The notes under the pieces were generated by a model that did not search any database, was not told where the DNA came from, and worked only from the letters and a program-made list of their open reading frames with translations. The position numbers were made by a program, and so were the translations under genes. A DNA stretch of 64,000 bases from Lepidostoma basale. Lineage: Eukaryota > Arthropoda > Insecta > Trichoptera > Lepidostomatidae. The stretch spans positions 310,001 through 374,000 of the forward strand of contig JAHDVF020000988.1 in the NCBI GenBank assembly GCA_022606425.2, read 5' to 3'. This document shows positions 11,501 to 20,837 of the stretch, one piece after another; position 1 is the first letter of the stretch, and every line of letters begins with the position of its first letter.

Positions 11501-11997
11501 GCATAACAATTCAACTATCTGTATTGTGATTTTGGCGTACACATTTAGTAAAAATGTTTTATATCTTATAATTTATGGTATTTTTATACTTATCATTGTT
11601 ATTGTTTGGGTACAAATAAAATAAATAAAAATAAGGTATAAATAAAAAACTTACTTTAATATAAAATCTGTAAATTCTAATCCCCAAATAGTCCTGATTT
11701 TCCACGTCTTCTTTCCTGGCATTAAACTTCTTCCCTTTGTAAATATATTCCCCGCAAGTAACGCATCTCATGTTAAATGGGGCCATCAATCGAACAGTAT
11801 ATTGTCTATTTCTAGACAATTTCATACGAGGTATTTTAGAAGGATCAAAATCCGGAGGATAGTATTTCTGAAACAAGCCATTAAATAGGTTAGATATAGA
11901 GACATATAAAAATTAAACAATATAGGACACAGACGTAAAATGATTCATGGACGAAGAAATTAAAATTACTTACGTTTAAAACCTTACGTTCAGACAT
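2333..11997 (-). CDS. YJU2: YJU2 (CCDC94) splicing factor, exons 1-4, C-terminus outside window
   Basis: YJU2 is a step-I splicing factor. In the catalytic spliceosome it joins with the NineTeen complex and helps place the branch helix for the first transesterification. Four exons were joined by eye: 11997-11974, 11867-11655, 3590-3416 and 2510-2333. All have GT donors and AG acceptors and the frame stays open. About 196 residues are covered. MSERKVLN starts the protein, then [13 protein letters not shown]. CxxC pairs at 43/46 and 80/83 form the expected zinc site. [18 protein letters not shown] and a charged helical segment [12 protein letters not shown] follow. Human YJU2 is about 320 residues, so the acidic C-terminal third is missing and should lie left of base 1. 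Intron 2 is 8064 bp and carries a Bel/Pao element in antisense. Nothing suggests loss of function. Confidence 0.93.
2511..3415 (-). other. YJU2 intron 3
   Basis: 905 bp, AT-rich, with a T10 run near 3229. No TE was recognised and no extra exon is seen. Confidence 0.6.
3416..3590 (-). CDS. YJU2: YJU2 exon 3
   Basis: Begins after acceptor TTTCTAG with the second zinc pair CTRC (residues 80 and 83). It continues through [11 protein letters not shown] and [15 protein letters not shown] to NNPMKLL. It ends in phase 1 at donor GTATTT. The glutamate-rich part is typical of the family. Confidence 0.93.
3710..3922 (-). repeat. Foldback repeat with hammerhead-like core in YJU2 intron 2
   Basis: Two A/T-rich arms of about 65 bp (3710-3780 and 3850-3922) are near-perfect inverted complements. 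Both include AACACTG and TTTGTTTTTCACCA. Between them, on the minus strand, is CCCTGAGGA ... GCGAAACTAGTC. This resembles a minimal type-I hammerhead ribozyme (CUGANGA, GAAA, GUC), of the sort carried by Penelope-like elements and retrozymes. It is a non-autonomous element of uncertain class. Confidence 0.5.
3985..4090 (-). mobile_element. LINE 3' tail remnant
   Basis: The words CCACTGCTGAAAATAGGCC on the plus strand are the complement of the GGCCTA..CAGCAGTGG tail found in several insect LINEs (compare 24342 and 49145). Very short and decayed. Confidence 0.4.
4311..4315 (+). repeat. Target site duplication, left
   Basis: GTGCA immediately before the TG of the 5' LTR. The same five bases follow the 3' LTR at 10727-10731. 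Confidence 0.85.
4316..5407 (+). repeat. 5' LTR of Bel/Pao element
   Basis: 1092 bp, starts TG and ends TTTAGGCGGAAACA. Compared with the 3' LTR it lacks about 14 bp near 4497 and differs in a block near 5308-5400. It contains a fossil LINE tail at 4731-4767. Confidence 0.85.
4731..4767 (-). mobile_element. LINE family T tail embedded in the 5' LTR
   Basis: AACCATCATGCCGTTTCCCC followed by GAGAGGGTAGGCAGA is the complement of the last ~37 bases of LINE family T (hairpin, TGATGG end). It recurs at the same place in the 3' LTR, so it was part of the element before this insertion. Confidence 0.7.
5409..5426 (+). promoter_or_regulatory. Primer binding site of the Bel/Pao element
   Basis: TGGTCCTTCGAG starts a few bases after the LTR end. 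Insect Bel/Pao elements commonly have a TGGTCCTTCGAG-like sequence at this position. The priming tRNA was not identified. Confidence 0.55.
5448..8438 (+). pseudogene. Bel/Pao Gag-protease-RT polyprotein, RT inactive
   Basis: An open frame of 996 codons from the ATG at 5448 (MEQQGAK). The frame is open back to 5379, but that ATG lies in the LTR. Residue numbers count from 5379. Coiled N-terminal repeats (KAQLQAE, KAQHQAE) are followed by a Gag domain of DUF1759 type near 264-335 and two zinc knuckles near 478 and 511-527. A retroviral-like aspartic protease ([11 protein letters not shown] near 592) and the first half of reverse transcriptase (830-1019) follow. The RT keeps DAAAK and LLKGPDL, but the first catalytic Asp is replaced (VNIQKM). 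The frame ends about one base shift before the second RT half. Gag and protease look intact. Confidence 0.9.
8389..9468 (+). pseudogene. Bel/Pao RT second half and RNase H, inactive
   Basis: 359 codons in the +1 frame relative to the upstream ORF, overlapping it by 50 bp. Residues 8-60 are the RT palm after the frameshift. Where family members have YVDD this copy has [10 protein letters not shown], so both catalytic Asp are lost. A connection region ([12 protein letters not shown]) and an RNase H portion ([21 protein letters not shown]) follow. The frame stops shortly after, and no integrase follows. The long absence of stop codons despite dead active sites is unusual. Confidence 0.85.
9469..9570 (+). 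repeat. Short direct repeats before the polypurine tract
   Basis: GCCATA(C/T)TAGA(C/A)TTAGTTT occurs three times (about 9486, 9518, 9546). It fills the space where integrase should have ended. Confidence 0.6.
9571..9582 (+). promoter_or_regulatory. Polypurine tract
   Basis: AAGGGGTGGAAA directly precedes the 3' LTR. It is the expected plus-strand priming site. Confidence 0.8.
9583..10726 (+). repeat. 3' LTR of Bel/Pao element
   Basis: 1144 bp, starts TGTTTAGG and ends GGCGGAACCA. It keeps a GTATAGGCCGAACA stretch missing from the 5' LTR and an extra ~50 bp near 10600-10690. Confidence 0.88.
10012..10047 (-). mobile_element. LINE family T tail embedded in the 3' LTR
   Basis: Same segment as at 4731-4767 with one C fewer (AAACCATCATGCCGTTTCCC). 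Confidence 0.7.
10727..10731 (+). repeat. Target site duplication, right
   Basis: GTGCA, identical to 4311-4315. Confidence 0.85.
10758..11500. repeat. Tandem duplication (~199-bp unit) in YJU2 intron 2
   Basis: Unit 1 (10758-10956) and unit 2 (10957-11142) both start GGCAGCCATTTTGATTTGA and contain GGAGGGTGATCACTAGTT. A partial third end (CTTATTTCACCCGATGGTTA) lies at 11460-11500, after a LINE insertion at 11143-11457. Confidence 0.85.
11143..11457 (+). mobile_element. LINE 3' fragment inside the tandem duplication
   Basis: The plus strand reads through WYRDHQT-like, RPRNTW-like and REELTPTVN pieces in changing frames and ends (GAA)n at 11447-11457. ATCTTATTTCACC on both sides fits a target duplication. 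Confidence 0.6.
11655..11867 (-). CDS. YJU2: YJU2 exon 2
   Basis: 71 codons, preceded by acceptor TTTCAG and followed by donor GTAAGT. It holds [22 protein letters not shown] and the first zinc CxxC (residues 43 and 46), then [15 protein letters not shown] and the YRFYIK block. Confidence 0.95.
11974..11997 (-). CDS. YJU2: YJU2 exon 1
   Basis: Encodes the first eight residues, MSERKVLN, and ends in phase 0 at donor GTAAGT. The start ATG is the conserved family start. An additional upstream non-coding exon cannot be excluded. Confidence 0.88.
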
Positions 11998-12180
11998 TTT
12001 GGCTTAAAATATCTTAATTTATACAGAAAAAATATCACAAGCTTCGTCTTGTAAATGATCTTACGAAGCGAGCCTCAAAAGATTTGACAATTGCGTGACA
12101 GTTGTTTCTGTGGAATTGTTACACGAACGGCTAGAACTTTTGGCGGACTAGAAACACGTACATATTATTTCAGTACCTAC
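11998..12180 (-). promoter_or_regulatory. Likely YJU2 5' UTR/promoter region
   Basis: This is the sequence directly upstream of the YJU2 ATG. No clear TATA or initiator was picked out. Assignment rests on position only. Confidence 0.4.
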
Positions 12181-12828
12181 TCTACAGATATTTTGAAACG
12201 ATTACATTTGGAAATAAATATTTTAGAGTTAATATTTTTAATTTCAGCTCTAATATGGTTTTGATTTAAAAAATATACTTGTAATTTAAATGTACTAATT
12301 TTTTTATAATCAACAAAACAATTTAAATGTATTTATCAAAGCTGTACTTAAAATTTTATTAAATTTTTATAACGGGAGGAACTCTTATAATTATTGCTTC
12401 CAAATATATGTTAAAGCACTGTATTGATTGTATGGATTGTATAATAATTATATTAGGACTGAATTTTAACATTCTCTTCTTAGAGTGTGACATATGATTT
12501 TTGATATCTATACTAATAATATAATGTAGCATCGTTTAAATTTTCATTTAGAATAAATTTCAATATCAACCCACATTCAATTTCCTAAAATAAGATTCAT
12601 AACGATTTTCCCCCAATTGGTGACTTGAATCAGAATCATTTTTAGAAGGGGAATTTGTTTTTAATTCATAATACATCGATGATAGGAACGAGCTGAACGA
12701 ACCCCTGTCACGGGATTCCAATGTCTATATAAAGAAAGCTCATTAATATAAAATTCCTTTGTAATGTACATTCGTTTCCTATAAATAAAATATCGATTGC
12801 AAAATTTGAGATTTTGGAATTTTCTTCT
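12181..12828. other. AT-rich intergenic DNA
   Basis: No reading frame, RNA gene or known repeat recognised. Confidence 0.3.
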
Positions 12829-13225
12829 TCTTTTGGTGCCGTGTCAGGTCCCCCCAACGTTGGCGTTCACTGCAGCAAAGGCATCTCTGTCTTGCTCCAC
12901 TTAGAACAGGTTCTGAACTCTTGTAATTTCTGTCCACTCTTTTATGTTCCGCAGCCAGGACAATTGCCTTCTACCAACTCCCCGACGTCCCTCCACTTTA
13001 CCCATTAATATCAGTCGAAGGAGGTGGTATTTTTCTTCCTTTAGAACATGACCCAAATATAAGACCTTTCTAATTTTCACACTCGACAACAGCTCTCTAT
13101 TGGCTCTGGCTCTCTGTAGTATGTCTGCATTACTGACCCTATCGGTACACGGTATATGGAGCATTCTGCGGTATATCAACATCTCAAACGCCTCTAACCG
13201 GTTCATTATATTCCGGTTCACACAT
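12829..13225 (-). pseudogene. LINE family G, ORF2 C-terminal fragment
   Basis: On the minus strand: NRLEAFEMLIYRRMLHIPCTDR, then NRELLSSVKIRKVLYLGHVL, EKYHLLRLI and GRRGVGRRQLSWLRN. It ends with a short tail at (GAA)n near 12830. This is the region downstream of reverse transcriptase in a widespread insect LINE, where the chain often ends in GRR-rich and SWL blocks. A longer copy of the family is at 59470-60135. Confidence 0.85.
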
Positions 13226-13917
13226 TTGTAATTTTACTGAATTCAATTTAAAAAATAATATGTGATATTAATACTCTATATAATTTTTGTTTTGAAAATT
13301 AATTGAAGGTGACACATGTTAAATATATTGGATCTTTATCTGTTGTTTATGGTGAACTAAGCACATATTTTTAATTTCGCGTACTTTTGGATAGTTATTG
13401 TAGGACTAATTTTTAATTTGATAATTGTTAGAAAATTCAAAGCCACTATCACCATATGACCTATCGTCGTGAAGCTCGGTCTCAATGCAGAGAGAAGAAA
13501 GCAAGTTGGCAATGTTTCTGAAGGTTGGGAATGATTTTTTTGGACCTACACTGGACTTATAGAATCAAAAGAAATCACAAATAAGAAGAACTGATTGACA
13601 AGGAAACATTGGTCAGATTTTATAAGTCTAATGACTATGGTAGGTTGGTCATGTAAAAAAAATACAAGAACACCAAAGATAATGTCTAGATGGGTTGCGT
13701 CCCTGAATTCGTATCACAACAAAAAATTTCGATTGCGTAAATTTTGTTTATTGTAATATTTATTATTGTTTTTCGAACAATGGAGTAAAATTCCATAGCA
13801 AATATTAATGAAACGTTGTCTTTTTAAGTGTTATTGTATTATAGTTGTTTATGGGAGAGACTTGCTAAGTCATTATCAAATGAAATAATTTGATAAGCAT
13901 ATGTTTAATTTTTGGAA
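13226..13917. other. AT-rich intergenic DNA
   Basis: 13440-13700 holds a weak plus-strand LINE-like trace (AGACC-type words) too decayed to assign. Otherwise nothing. Confidence 0.3.
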
Positions 13918-14352
13918 AAATCTTTTCACAACAACAACAAACCATCACACCGTTTCCCCGAAAAGGTAGGCAGAGAGATTGGACCGCCACACTATTCTAT
14001 TCTGACACTCCTCTTTAGATTCCTCCACACTCATACAGCGAGTCATATACGCATATCGATTCTTCCGAATTTTAACATGGCCGTCTTTAAAATTTGATTG
14101 ATTTGGACATGCCATATTTTCTTCGGTTTTCCCATCGTTAACGTATACTTTCTTAACCATTTTTTCTTCATCCATGCTTTCCATGTGACCAAACTAATGC
14201 AGTGTACCTTTCATAAATTTGTTCATAATTTTTCTTCTGCTCTACATTCCTTCGTAACATCGACATTTAACACTTTGTACCGCATTTATTATGCTTTTAG
14301 CATTATTCTGCCAGTTCCACCCTTCGCTTCCATACGTAAGGGTTGGAATTAA
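13918..14352 (-). mobile_element. LINE family T, subfamily with (TTG)n tail
   Basis: The tail is CAACAACAACAAACC on the plus strand (13926-13942) instead of (CTAA)n. Next come the inverted TGATGG end, the hairpin (CCCCGAAAAGG) and a frame with KEECQNRIVWRS. GKTEENM and a YGSE-like block follow near 14330. A second (TTG)n copy is at 61740-61998. Confidence 0.75.
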
Positions 14353-14798
14353 AGCTTCAAAATCTTTCCAAAGCCAGAAAAATGCCGCTATAAATAAATT
14401 GAAAAATCTGAGCTCACGTAAAGTAGTAAACCGTAATACATAAAAATGTTTTTTTTCTTTCTACAAGGTGTGGGTTATCCCATAGCAGTCCTGCATTCCA
14501 TCCCCTTTGACCCAGACGGGTTTCGCTCGACTGTTTTTGACACTTGCAGCGCGGCGGGATCTCTTTTGCATGCTCTTACTTTAAAATACCTCCGTGTTAT
14601 GTGTGCCGCGGGAATTTAATATTATCATCAAAGGATTTTTAAAATGCTTTCACGTCCAAACCCTTTTTGTACATACATTCTCGCCCAGCTGGCAAATATT
14701 TTGAATAATGTTTTTATGTATATGTACATGTCAATTATGTAAATATCTACAGAATGCATTAAAACGTTATTTATAGATTATTCAACTTATTCTCTGGT
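14353..14798. other. Intergenic DNA
   Basis: A moderately GC-rich piece at 14465-14600 (TCCCCTTTGACCCAGACGGG) is unidentified. The rest is AT-rich. Confidence 0.3.
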
Positions 14799-15462
14799 CT
14801 CAATCTAATGATTGGTCTGCAGCAAGGCGACGCATCTCCTCATCCACACCGCTCGATCCTCGGCAACTCTCTTCAAATCCGCATAAGAGGTGCAGCCCAT
14901 CTTCTTCTTCGATGGCCCTACAGCCCATATCGAGCCTTAGCCTCCAGTATTCTTTGCCTCCAACTCCTCCTGTCCTCCGCTTCGACCCTCCAATCTGACA
15001 CTCTTAACAATCTTGTTCCATCTCTCCCAACTTCATCCTCCCATCGCAGCCTTGGTCGTCCAATTGGTCTTCTACCACCTGGGTGCCACTCCAGCAATCT
15101 TTTTGGGGTTCGCGATGACGGCATCCTCTGCACGTGAGCGGCCCATCTCAGTCTATTCAGTCGTGTCAGAGGTGCAGCCCATATCTCGGCAAATCTGGTC
15201 TAGGTACTCCTGGCGAGGCCGTTCTCTGCCAATCGATCCCTCGACCATTCCTTCCAATACATTATGCAGTAAAGTGTCGTGACACATGACCAATCCATCT
15301 CGCGTGCTTCGGCGCTATCGTGTTCAACATGTGCCTATTCTCTTCAATTCTGCTGAGAACCTCCTCATTTGTAACGTGGTCCTTCCACGAAACATGATTC
15401 GTCGGTAGGTCCACATCTCAAATGTCTCCAGCATTTTGCGTTATCTTTCGCCCAGGCTAAAA
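14799..15462 (-). pseudogene. LINE family S, ORF2 C-terminal region
   Basis: Minus-strand peptides include KRLLEWHPGGRRPIGRPRLRWEDEV and RVEAEDRRSWRQRILEAK (14918-15133). Upstream parts near 15250-15450 are in other frames. This is the GRP-R-W-D-E block at the end of insect LINE ORF2. It is GC-richer than its surroundings, so probably young relative to them. Shorter relatives lie at 33430, 35815 and 42845. Confidence 0.8.
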
Positions 15463-15830
15463 AATAATAATTGATTTGAAAGAATTGACAAAAAAGACGA
15501 ATTCATTGTTGGGTACTAAGGTATTTAATAAGAAGGTGTTGAGAAAAATCTTTGGGCCTCTCTGCGAAAGTATAGTGCGGAGAGTGAGGTATAACCAGCA
15601 GCTGGAAGGACTTTACGACGAGGCCAACATAGTGAAGTATATAAAAATAAAGCGTCTTACATGGTTGGGACACCTTTTACCAATCTCAATATACGACCAG
15701 GTGGAAAGCGAAATGTGGGAAGATCAAAACAGAGGTGGATGGTTGGTGTGGAGGGGGACCTTAGGGTAATTGGTGTTACATACTGGAGAATGTGGGCGAT
15801 GGACCTGGGAGACTGGCGAATAATTTGTTG
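15463..15830 (+). pseudogene. LINE family R, ORF2 C-terminal fragment
   Basis: Plus-strand LRKIFGPLCE, RVRYNQQLEGLYDEANIVKYIKIKRLTW and LGHLL, then a frame change to GKRNVGRSKQRW and a WRIICCC-like end. The IFGP...IRYN..LY..A.IV..I...RL.W.GH order is a standard insect LINE C-terminus. Two or more frameshifts. Confidence 0.75.
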
Positions 15831-15867
15831 TTGTTATTTAATAAATACTATTTCGAAATTACGTATG

Positions 15868-16063
15868 CACCCTTATGCATGAAAGTGAAGAATGGAACTG
15901 GAAAAAAGGATGAAAGTAGAATAAATGAAGTAGAAATGTAAAAAATACCTTACGCTGTATGCACGTTGAGGAATCGAGAAAAGTGTGTCAGGATAGAATA
16001 GTGTGGCGATCGATTCTCTCACCCTACCCCTTCGGGGAGACGGCGTATTGGTTAGTTAGTTAC
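15868..16063 (+). mobile_element. LINE family T, 3' fragment
   Basis: Starts within GSEEWNWKKDESRINEVEM-like codons, skips the middle of the domain and ends CCCTTCGGGGAGACGGCG, then TTAGTTAGTTA. An internal deletion of about 200 bp is inferred from other copies. Confidence 0.75.
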
Positions 16064-16079
16064 TAACGTAAGGTAAATA

Positions 16080-16287
16080 AAAATACTAGGAAAACTAAAC
16101 AAATAAATCAAATATTGAATGTCGGCCATGTGAGGAGTCAGAGAAATCGACGCGCGTGCATGACACGATGTATGAATGTTAAGGAAGCAAGAGAAATATG
16201 TCAGGAAAGAAAAGTGTGGCAGTCCATTCTTTCTGCCTATCCCTTCGGGGAGACGGCGTGATGGTTAGTTAGTTAGTTAGTTAGTTA
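16080..16287 (+). mobile_element. LINE family T, 3' fragment (subfamily A)
   Basis: Holds the last ~190 bp: NQILNVGHVRSQRNRRACMTRC-type codons, EAREICQERKVWQS, hairpin, TGATGG and five TTAG units at 16262-16285. It stands only about 20 bp from the previous copy, in the same orientation. Confidence 0.85.
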
Positions 16288-16424
16288 GAAATGTGATCCT
16301 TATCCACCCCCATTCCACCCCCACCCCTAAACCCTCTCAGTCTCGCACCAATGTTCTCCAGCTCCTTCTATTTTATTGCTCACCTATACACCTATAGCTC
16401 AAAAATTAATTAATTTGCTTGCAA

Positions 16425-16506
16425 AGCAAAAGTGGGATATACTATAATATAGTATATATATGAGTACAATATATTGTATATATTATTATATATCCCACTT
16501 TTTCTT
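16425..16506. repeat. AT-rich palindrome
   Basis: AAAGTGGGATATA at 16429-16442 is mirrored by TATATCCCACTTT at 16489-16502, and the interior arms are also largely complementary (TATAATATAGTATATA / TGTATATATTATTATA). It is a possible MITE or cruciform. Confidence 0.6.
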
Positions 16507-17784
16507 TATAAACAAATTTTAGTTACCAAGTTTCTGGTAGTGGCAAAACTTTTGAATCTAAACTTTAACCTTTCAAATATTTTTAAACGTCTTTTTTTTC
16601 TTGCATGATAACTTACAGTGAAAAGCGTGGGTAAGTTTCCTTTAAGCATTTCTTAAAGCCCGAAGGCTAATGGCAAACTTTATTCGCGGCTTTAACCCTT
16701 GTGTGGTATGCACATGTTAATTCGGTACCTATTTGGCAAAAGGTCCTAACGGCTTTTTTATGAATCTTACAATCTTACAATATTTAGATTATTTATAAAA
16801 ATGTTTATTTTTGTTCCAAGTTGTTTTTTCAAATGTCATTTTACGTAGCATAACGTTATCTACAAGATACTCGTATATCAGTAACTAAATTTAAAAAATA
16901 TATACATGTATTTAAAAAATATAGGGGTTGAATGCAATTGTACATAAAAACAAAATACATAAAAAAATGTAATAAAAAAAAGTACAGCTCTAACGTTTTG
17001 TCAAAACATAAAGTGTGCAAAAATAATACTGATGGTATATTTAACTCAATTTCACAAAAAAAACGCATCTGGGACCTTTTGCCAAATAAGTACCGAATTT
17101 ATTTCGTATCAACTATATTAACACTTGATACAAGTTAATATACCTAATGTATTTGAATGACTCCAAATCACTGAATTTTAGTGTATTGGCGAAACATGCC
17201 ACTGCCATAATTTATAATTAATTCGAAAGTAACCTGTCTAATGTAACCTTTTAACTTTTTGACAAAAGCATTAACTTTAAAATAGACACGATTATATCTA
17301 TTTAATTATCCCCGTGATCTCCACGCCGTAATCCGTAACAACATTATTCGTCACACAAAACATAAGCAGGTACCCGGGTACGTACGCGAAGTATACAAAA
17401 CCTGTTCGCGTTCAATAGGGTTAACGTCACTCGAAATTACTTACCCCGCCCAGTCTAACGCGGGTAAAATGGAAATGCTACCCGACCCGGAAAATTCTAA
17501 ACTCAGCTTTCCAATATATTTTGTCAGTTGTCAAACTTTATTTGTTGTCTGCATCACGCCAGAAATCCCGCCTTGGCTCGTATGTGTGCATGTGTACGTT
17601 GGCAAGTAGGAGCATTTATAGAGTGCATACGATTTATGGATGCAATTTTCCAGTGGCGGATGGAAACTCGAATGACTCTTGAGATTTTAGATCAGTAGAC
17701 ATACCATTCGTTTCGATATAGTAAATCTGTACGTATGTATATTTATTTATTGATTTGAAATATTCATAGAATATCTTTAATAAG
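16507..17784. other. AT-rich intergenic DNA
   Basis: No feature named. A 12-bp palindrome GTACCCGGGTAC lies at about 17371, and 17320-17600 is GC-richer than the rest but unidentified. Confidence 0.3.
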
Positions 17785-17885
17785 TCCTAGGTCTAGGGGA
17801 TAGAACGCTTGGCTTCTGATCAAGGGGACTTGGGTTCGAGCCTGGACACGACCAGATTCCTTCTTCATAATAATGAGCTATTTTC
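17785..17885 (+). mobile_element. tRNA-like SINE, family 2
   Basis: TAGGGGATAGAACGCTTGGC (17795-17814) resembles a Pol III A box, and TGGGTTCGAGCC (17831-17842) matches a B box. Acceptor-stem pairing is poor, so it is not a working tRNA. A second copy lies at 36112-36205. Confidence 0.6.
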
Positions 17886-17939
17886 TGCTCACATTGAAGA
17901 TTGTAAAATAAATTATAATATCATTGATTTAAATCTTTG

Positions 17940-18372
17940 GTGTTAGTCTAAACAAAATTCTGCTTGCTTGGATTAAATATTCGAATATAATCAGGTTGAT
18001 TATGTAGTGCAATCTAGGGGAGTCTGGTGGTGTCCATTCTTTGAACATGCCCGTACCAGTCCCTTTATCACTGTCTGCTCCTCTTATAATATCCTCAACC
18101 TCACATATCTCTCTTATTCTGGTGTTCCTCACACGACCTCTCAGCGTCTTGCCTGCTATCGTCCTCAGCGTCTTCATTTCGGAAGTCCTCAAAATTTGTT
18201 TGGTCCTTACTGTGTCTGCCCTTGCTTCGACGCCATATGTTATTATTGGTCTTACGCATGCTTTATAGATTCTCATCTTACTCTTAATGGCCATGTCTTT
18301 GTTTTTCCATATTGTGGATTTTAAAGCGCGAGAGATTGCAGCTGCCTTGTTTACTTGGTAAAAAGAAAGCAT
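17940..18372 (-). pseudogene. LINE family I-like, C-terminal RT flank
   Basis: The minus-strand frame of 147 codons contains NKAAAISRALKSTIW, KMRIYKACVRPIITYGVEARADT and KTLRTIAGKTLRGRVRN. These belong just downstream of reverse transcriptase (the YKACVRPIITYG block). It then passes directly to a SDKGTG..EWTPPDSP end, implying an internal deletion. A related fragment is at 34310-34680. Confidence 0.8.
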
Positions 18373-18664
18373 AATTAGAAAATATAAAATTCAAGTGTAA
18401 TTACAAAACAAAAAAAAAATAGTTAGAAGTGTATTTTTATAGGTATCTCATTATTGTTAATTAAAAAAACTTCTATGGCATTTCTCTTCTAAAACCCGTA
18501 CCCAGAAAAATAAAATCAGCAATCTTCTAATAAATAATTAACGAGTTCCAAGAAACACTTTCCAATATTTCTGGACCTACCCAAATAATTATTTGTTAAA
18601 CATGTAAAAAATCGCATTCATTTTTGTTAATTACCATATTTTGCTCAATTTTCTAGTGTGTATA
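18373..18664. other. AT-rich spacer
   Basis: No feature recognised. Confidence 0.3.
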
Positions 18665-18805
18665 TAAACAGCAACGAGCTGAAATTTCGTCACATTTGAT
18701 AATGCCTTGGAAGGACGAAACATGTCATTCCCATAAAATATAATAAAACTTCTATAAAACTGACGTTTTCATTCGTATTAGTTGAGTGTAATTATATGTA
18801 TTCAA
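18665..18805 (+). repeat. Dispersed repeat with GAAACATGTC motif
   Basis: GATAATGCCTTGGAAGGACGAAACATGTCATTCCC followed 30 bp later by GTTTTCATTCGTATTA. The same two parts occur at 40911-40975. The GAAAC-AT-GTC core resembles the 3' side of a minimal hammerhead ribozyme. Confidence 0.45.
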
Positions 18806-19488
18806 ATAAAATATAATACCAGTAACGCTTGAGAGATGATTCGACCTTAGGAATACAAGATCAATAAATAAATTATCCAATTTATTATTATTATAAGATG
18901 CTCTCTAAAGTCGAGAGAATTTGTCTTCTGAATATGAAAGGTGTCAAAGTAATTTATATAATTTTTTTAAAGTTTAAAATAATTAGTGATGTTCATGAAG
19001 TCATTTTTATTTTTGATGGCTATAATATATTTCTTTGATATGCGTATTATTTTATTAAGTTTTAAAGCAAATGTATATTTCTTATCCTAATTCGTGTATC
19101 TTTGTAGCTTGCACCTCTGGGAGTTGTCGATGTCATAAAGTAAGTAACATTTCGAATTTATACAACCATCCAGTAGATGTTGTAAATCTGAGTAATTCAT
19201 ACAAAGATACTCGCCAGATCTAGAGATGGGTATCTCTTTATGAGTGGCTTTATGTTTGTTTATTATGACTTTCTGTGTGTCTATCACCGATACTGGGGAT
19301 GAATTGTCAAAAACTTTAAATGAACGGATTCATATCATATACTCGTATTTTATTTTCAACACACTTATAACGCAAGTACTCATTTGTAAAATATGCATCT
19401 TTATATTTTCATTTGAGAAACAGGATATATCAAATTTTTTCCGCTTTTGAATTGATCTTTTTTGGAATGGTTTGAAGGTCTTCATAAT
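18806..19488. other. AT-rich intergenic DNA
   Basis: A short minus-strand open frame at 19087-19287 (66 codons, HKATHKEIPISRSGEYLC) has no recognised family and may be chance. Confidence 0.25.
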
Positions 19489-19692
19489 CGGAATTCTTCT
19501 TCTCAGTCGTATTACTCGTGATTAAACAGGGCGTGTCTATCCTGTAAACCACTGACCATGGCACGCCATGCGCTCCTGTCACCCGTCAGTCTCCAGGCTG
19601 CAGCTAATGAGAGACCAGTCCCTGATTTGATCGGACCAGCGGCTCGGTGGTCGTCCCTGTAGTCGCCTTTCCTCCACTTTGCCCAATATAAT
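19489..19692 (-). mobile_element. LINE 3' fragment
   Basis: Minus strand: RPPSRWSDQIRDWSLISCSLET, then an end in AAGAAGAA at 19489-19496. The R-P-SRWSDQI pattern and (GAA)n tail are LINE-like. Confidence 0.65.
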
Positions 19693-20512
19693 TAAAATAT
19701 TTACTGGAACAAGGACCAGAACACTTACCTAGAACAAGGACCAAATATGTAAAATGTGTAAATAATTTCAAAGTAAATTGAAAGTTTCAAATACTGAATT
19801 GACTAGATAAAAATTGCGGTCTTTTTAAAGAGCACTTCAACTAAAATATAAAAAAACAATCATATTTAGGTTGAAATAAACATATTTTGATGGCGAGATT
19901 TGACAATTTAAAACTCAAATGAACAGATCGTTGAGTTTAAGTATTAGATAAATATTCAAATTGATGACAATAAAAACGTTTTTACGATGCTTTTTATTAT
20001 AGACAATCGTAATATTATATTTGAAAATGGCCACAATAAAAAATATTGAGGTTTACTTGTATTTTAGAATATGCTTTGGAATGAGAAGCATTTGGTATTG
20101 GTGAAGAATCATGTATTTCAGAAGATTTAACATATTATGAATATCATAATTTTCGCTTTGCTAAGGCATTACTAAATTGTATATTGATATTTGATATTGT
20201 CCTATTAAATCGAAAAAAGTTAGTTTTAATTGTGAAATTTGGTTATATTCAATCAGAGAAAGAATCGGTTATTTGTGCGTGGAGGATCGCATTTAGTGAA
20301 AAATGAAAGAAGGAAAATAAAGATAGAGAGAGAGAGAGAAACTTTTACATTGCCCCGTCTCCAATAAGATGTAACTAATAACATCAATTGAAATGAAATC
20401 ATAAATTACAAGTTAAATATTTTAAACTGCGTTATTTTATAATTCAAAATAGTATTACGTACTGTTTATTACAAATACATGATTTCACTAATCTCAATAT
20501 TGTGCTAATATT
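19693..20512. other. AT-rich intergenic DNA
   Basis: Contains a (GA)n microsatellite at 20324-20342. Nothing else is recognised. Confidence 0.4.
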
Positions 20513-20700
20513 GTCCAACTCATTGAACCGGAGCCGGCTCGAGTGTGGTATAGTAATAAGGCGGTAGAGTGGAGGAGTCTCCATGAGGTGAGGTATTTGC
20601 TCATGTTAGAGAGGGTTCAGAAAATATTTCTAAGGTATCCCTACAGGAGGGAGTTTGATATCTATCTAAGGCTTCATCCCATTGCATTCCTCTAAGGCAC
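20513..20700 (+). mobile_element. LINE RT-end fragment
   Basis: Plus strand reads LERVQKIFLRYPYRREFDIYLRLHPIAFL, the 'LE..Q..FLR' block seen after the catalytic domain in Jockey/CR1-type LINEs. Upstream LEYG-like codons are broken. Confidence 0.6.
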
Positions 20701-20775
20701 GATGATTAGTTTGTAGATATTGATTAGTTTGTAGATGATTAGTTTGTAGACAATAGTTTGTAGATATTGATGAAT
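20698..20775 (+). repeat. Short tandem repeat (ATTAGTTTGTAGAT)
   Basis: About four irregular copies of GATTAGTTTGTAGAT with ATTGAT spacers. Confidence 0.7.
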
Positions 20776-20837
20776 GGGTTCACACTTACTAATTTATTTA
20801 GAATTATATTTATGTTCCGGAAGGGTATCTTCGACAA

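Noticed and set aside
16262..16285. Telomere-like repeats (TTAG resembles insect TTAGG)
   Set aside because: The unit is four bases, has only 3-5 copies and always follows the LINE T end, so it is a LINE tail.
17785..17885. Functional tRNA gene
   Set aside because: A and B boxes are recognisable, but acceptor and anticodon arms do not pair properly, and a similar decayed copy exists at 36112. It fits a SINE.
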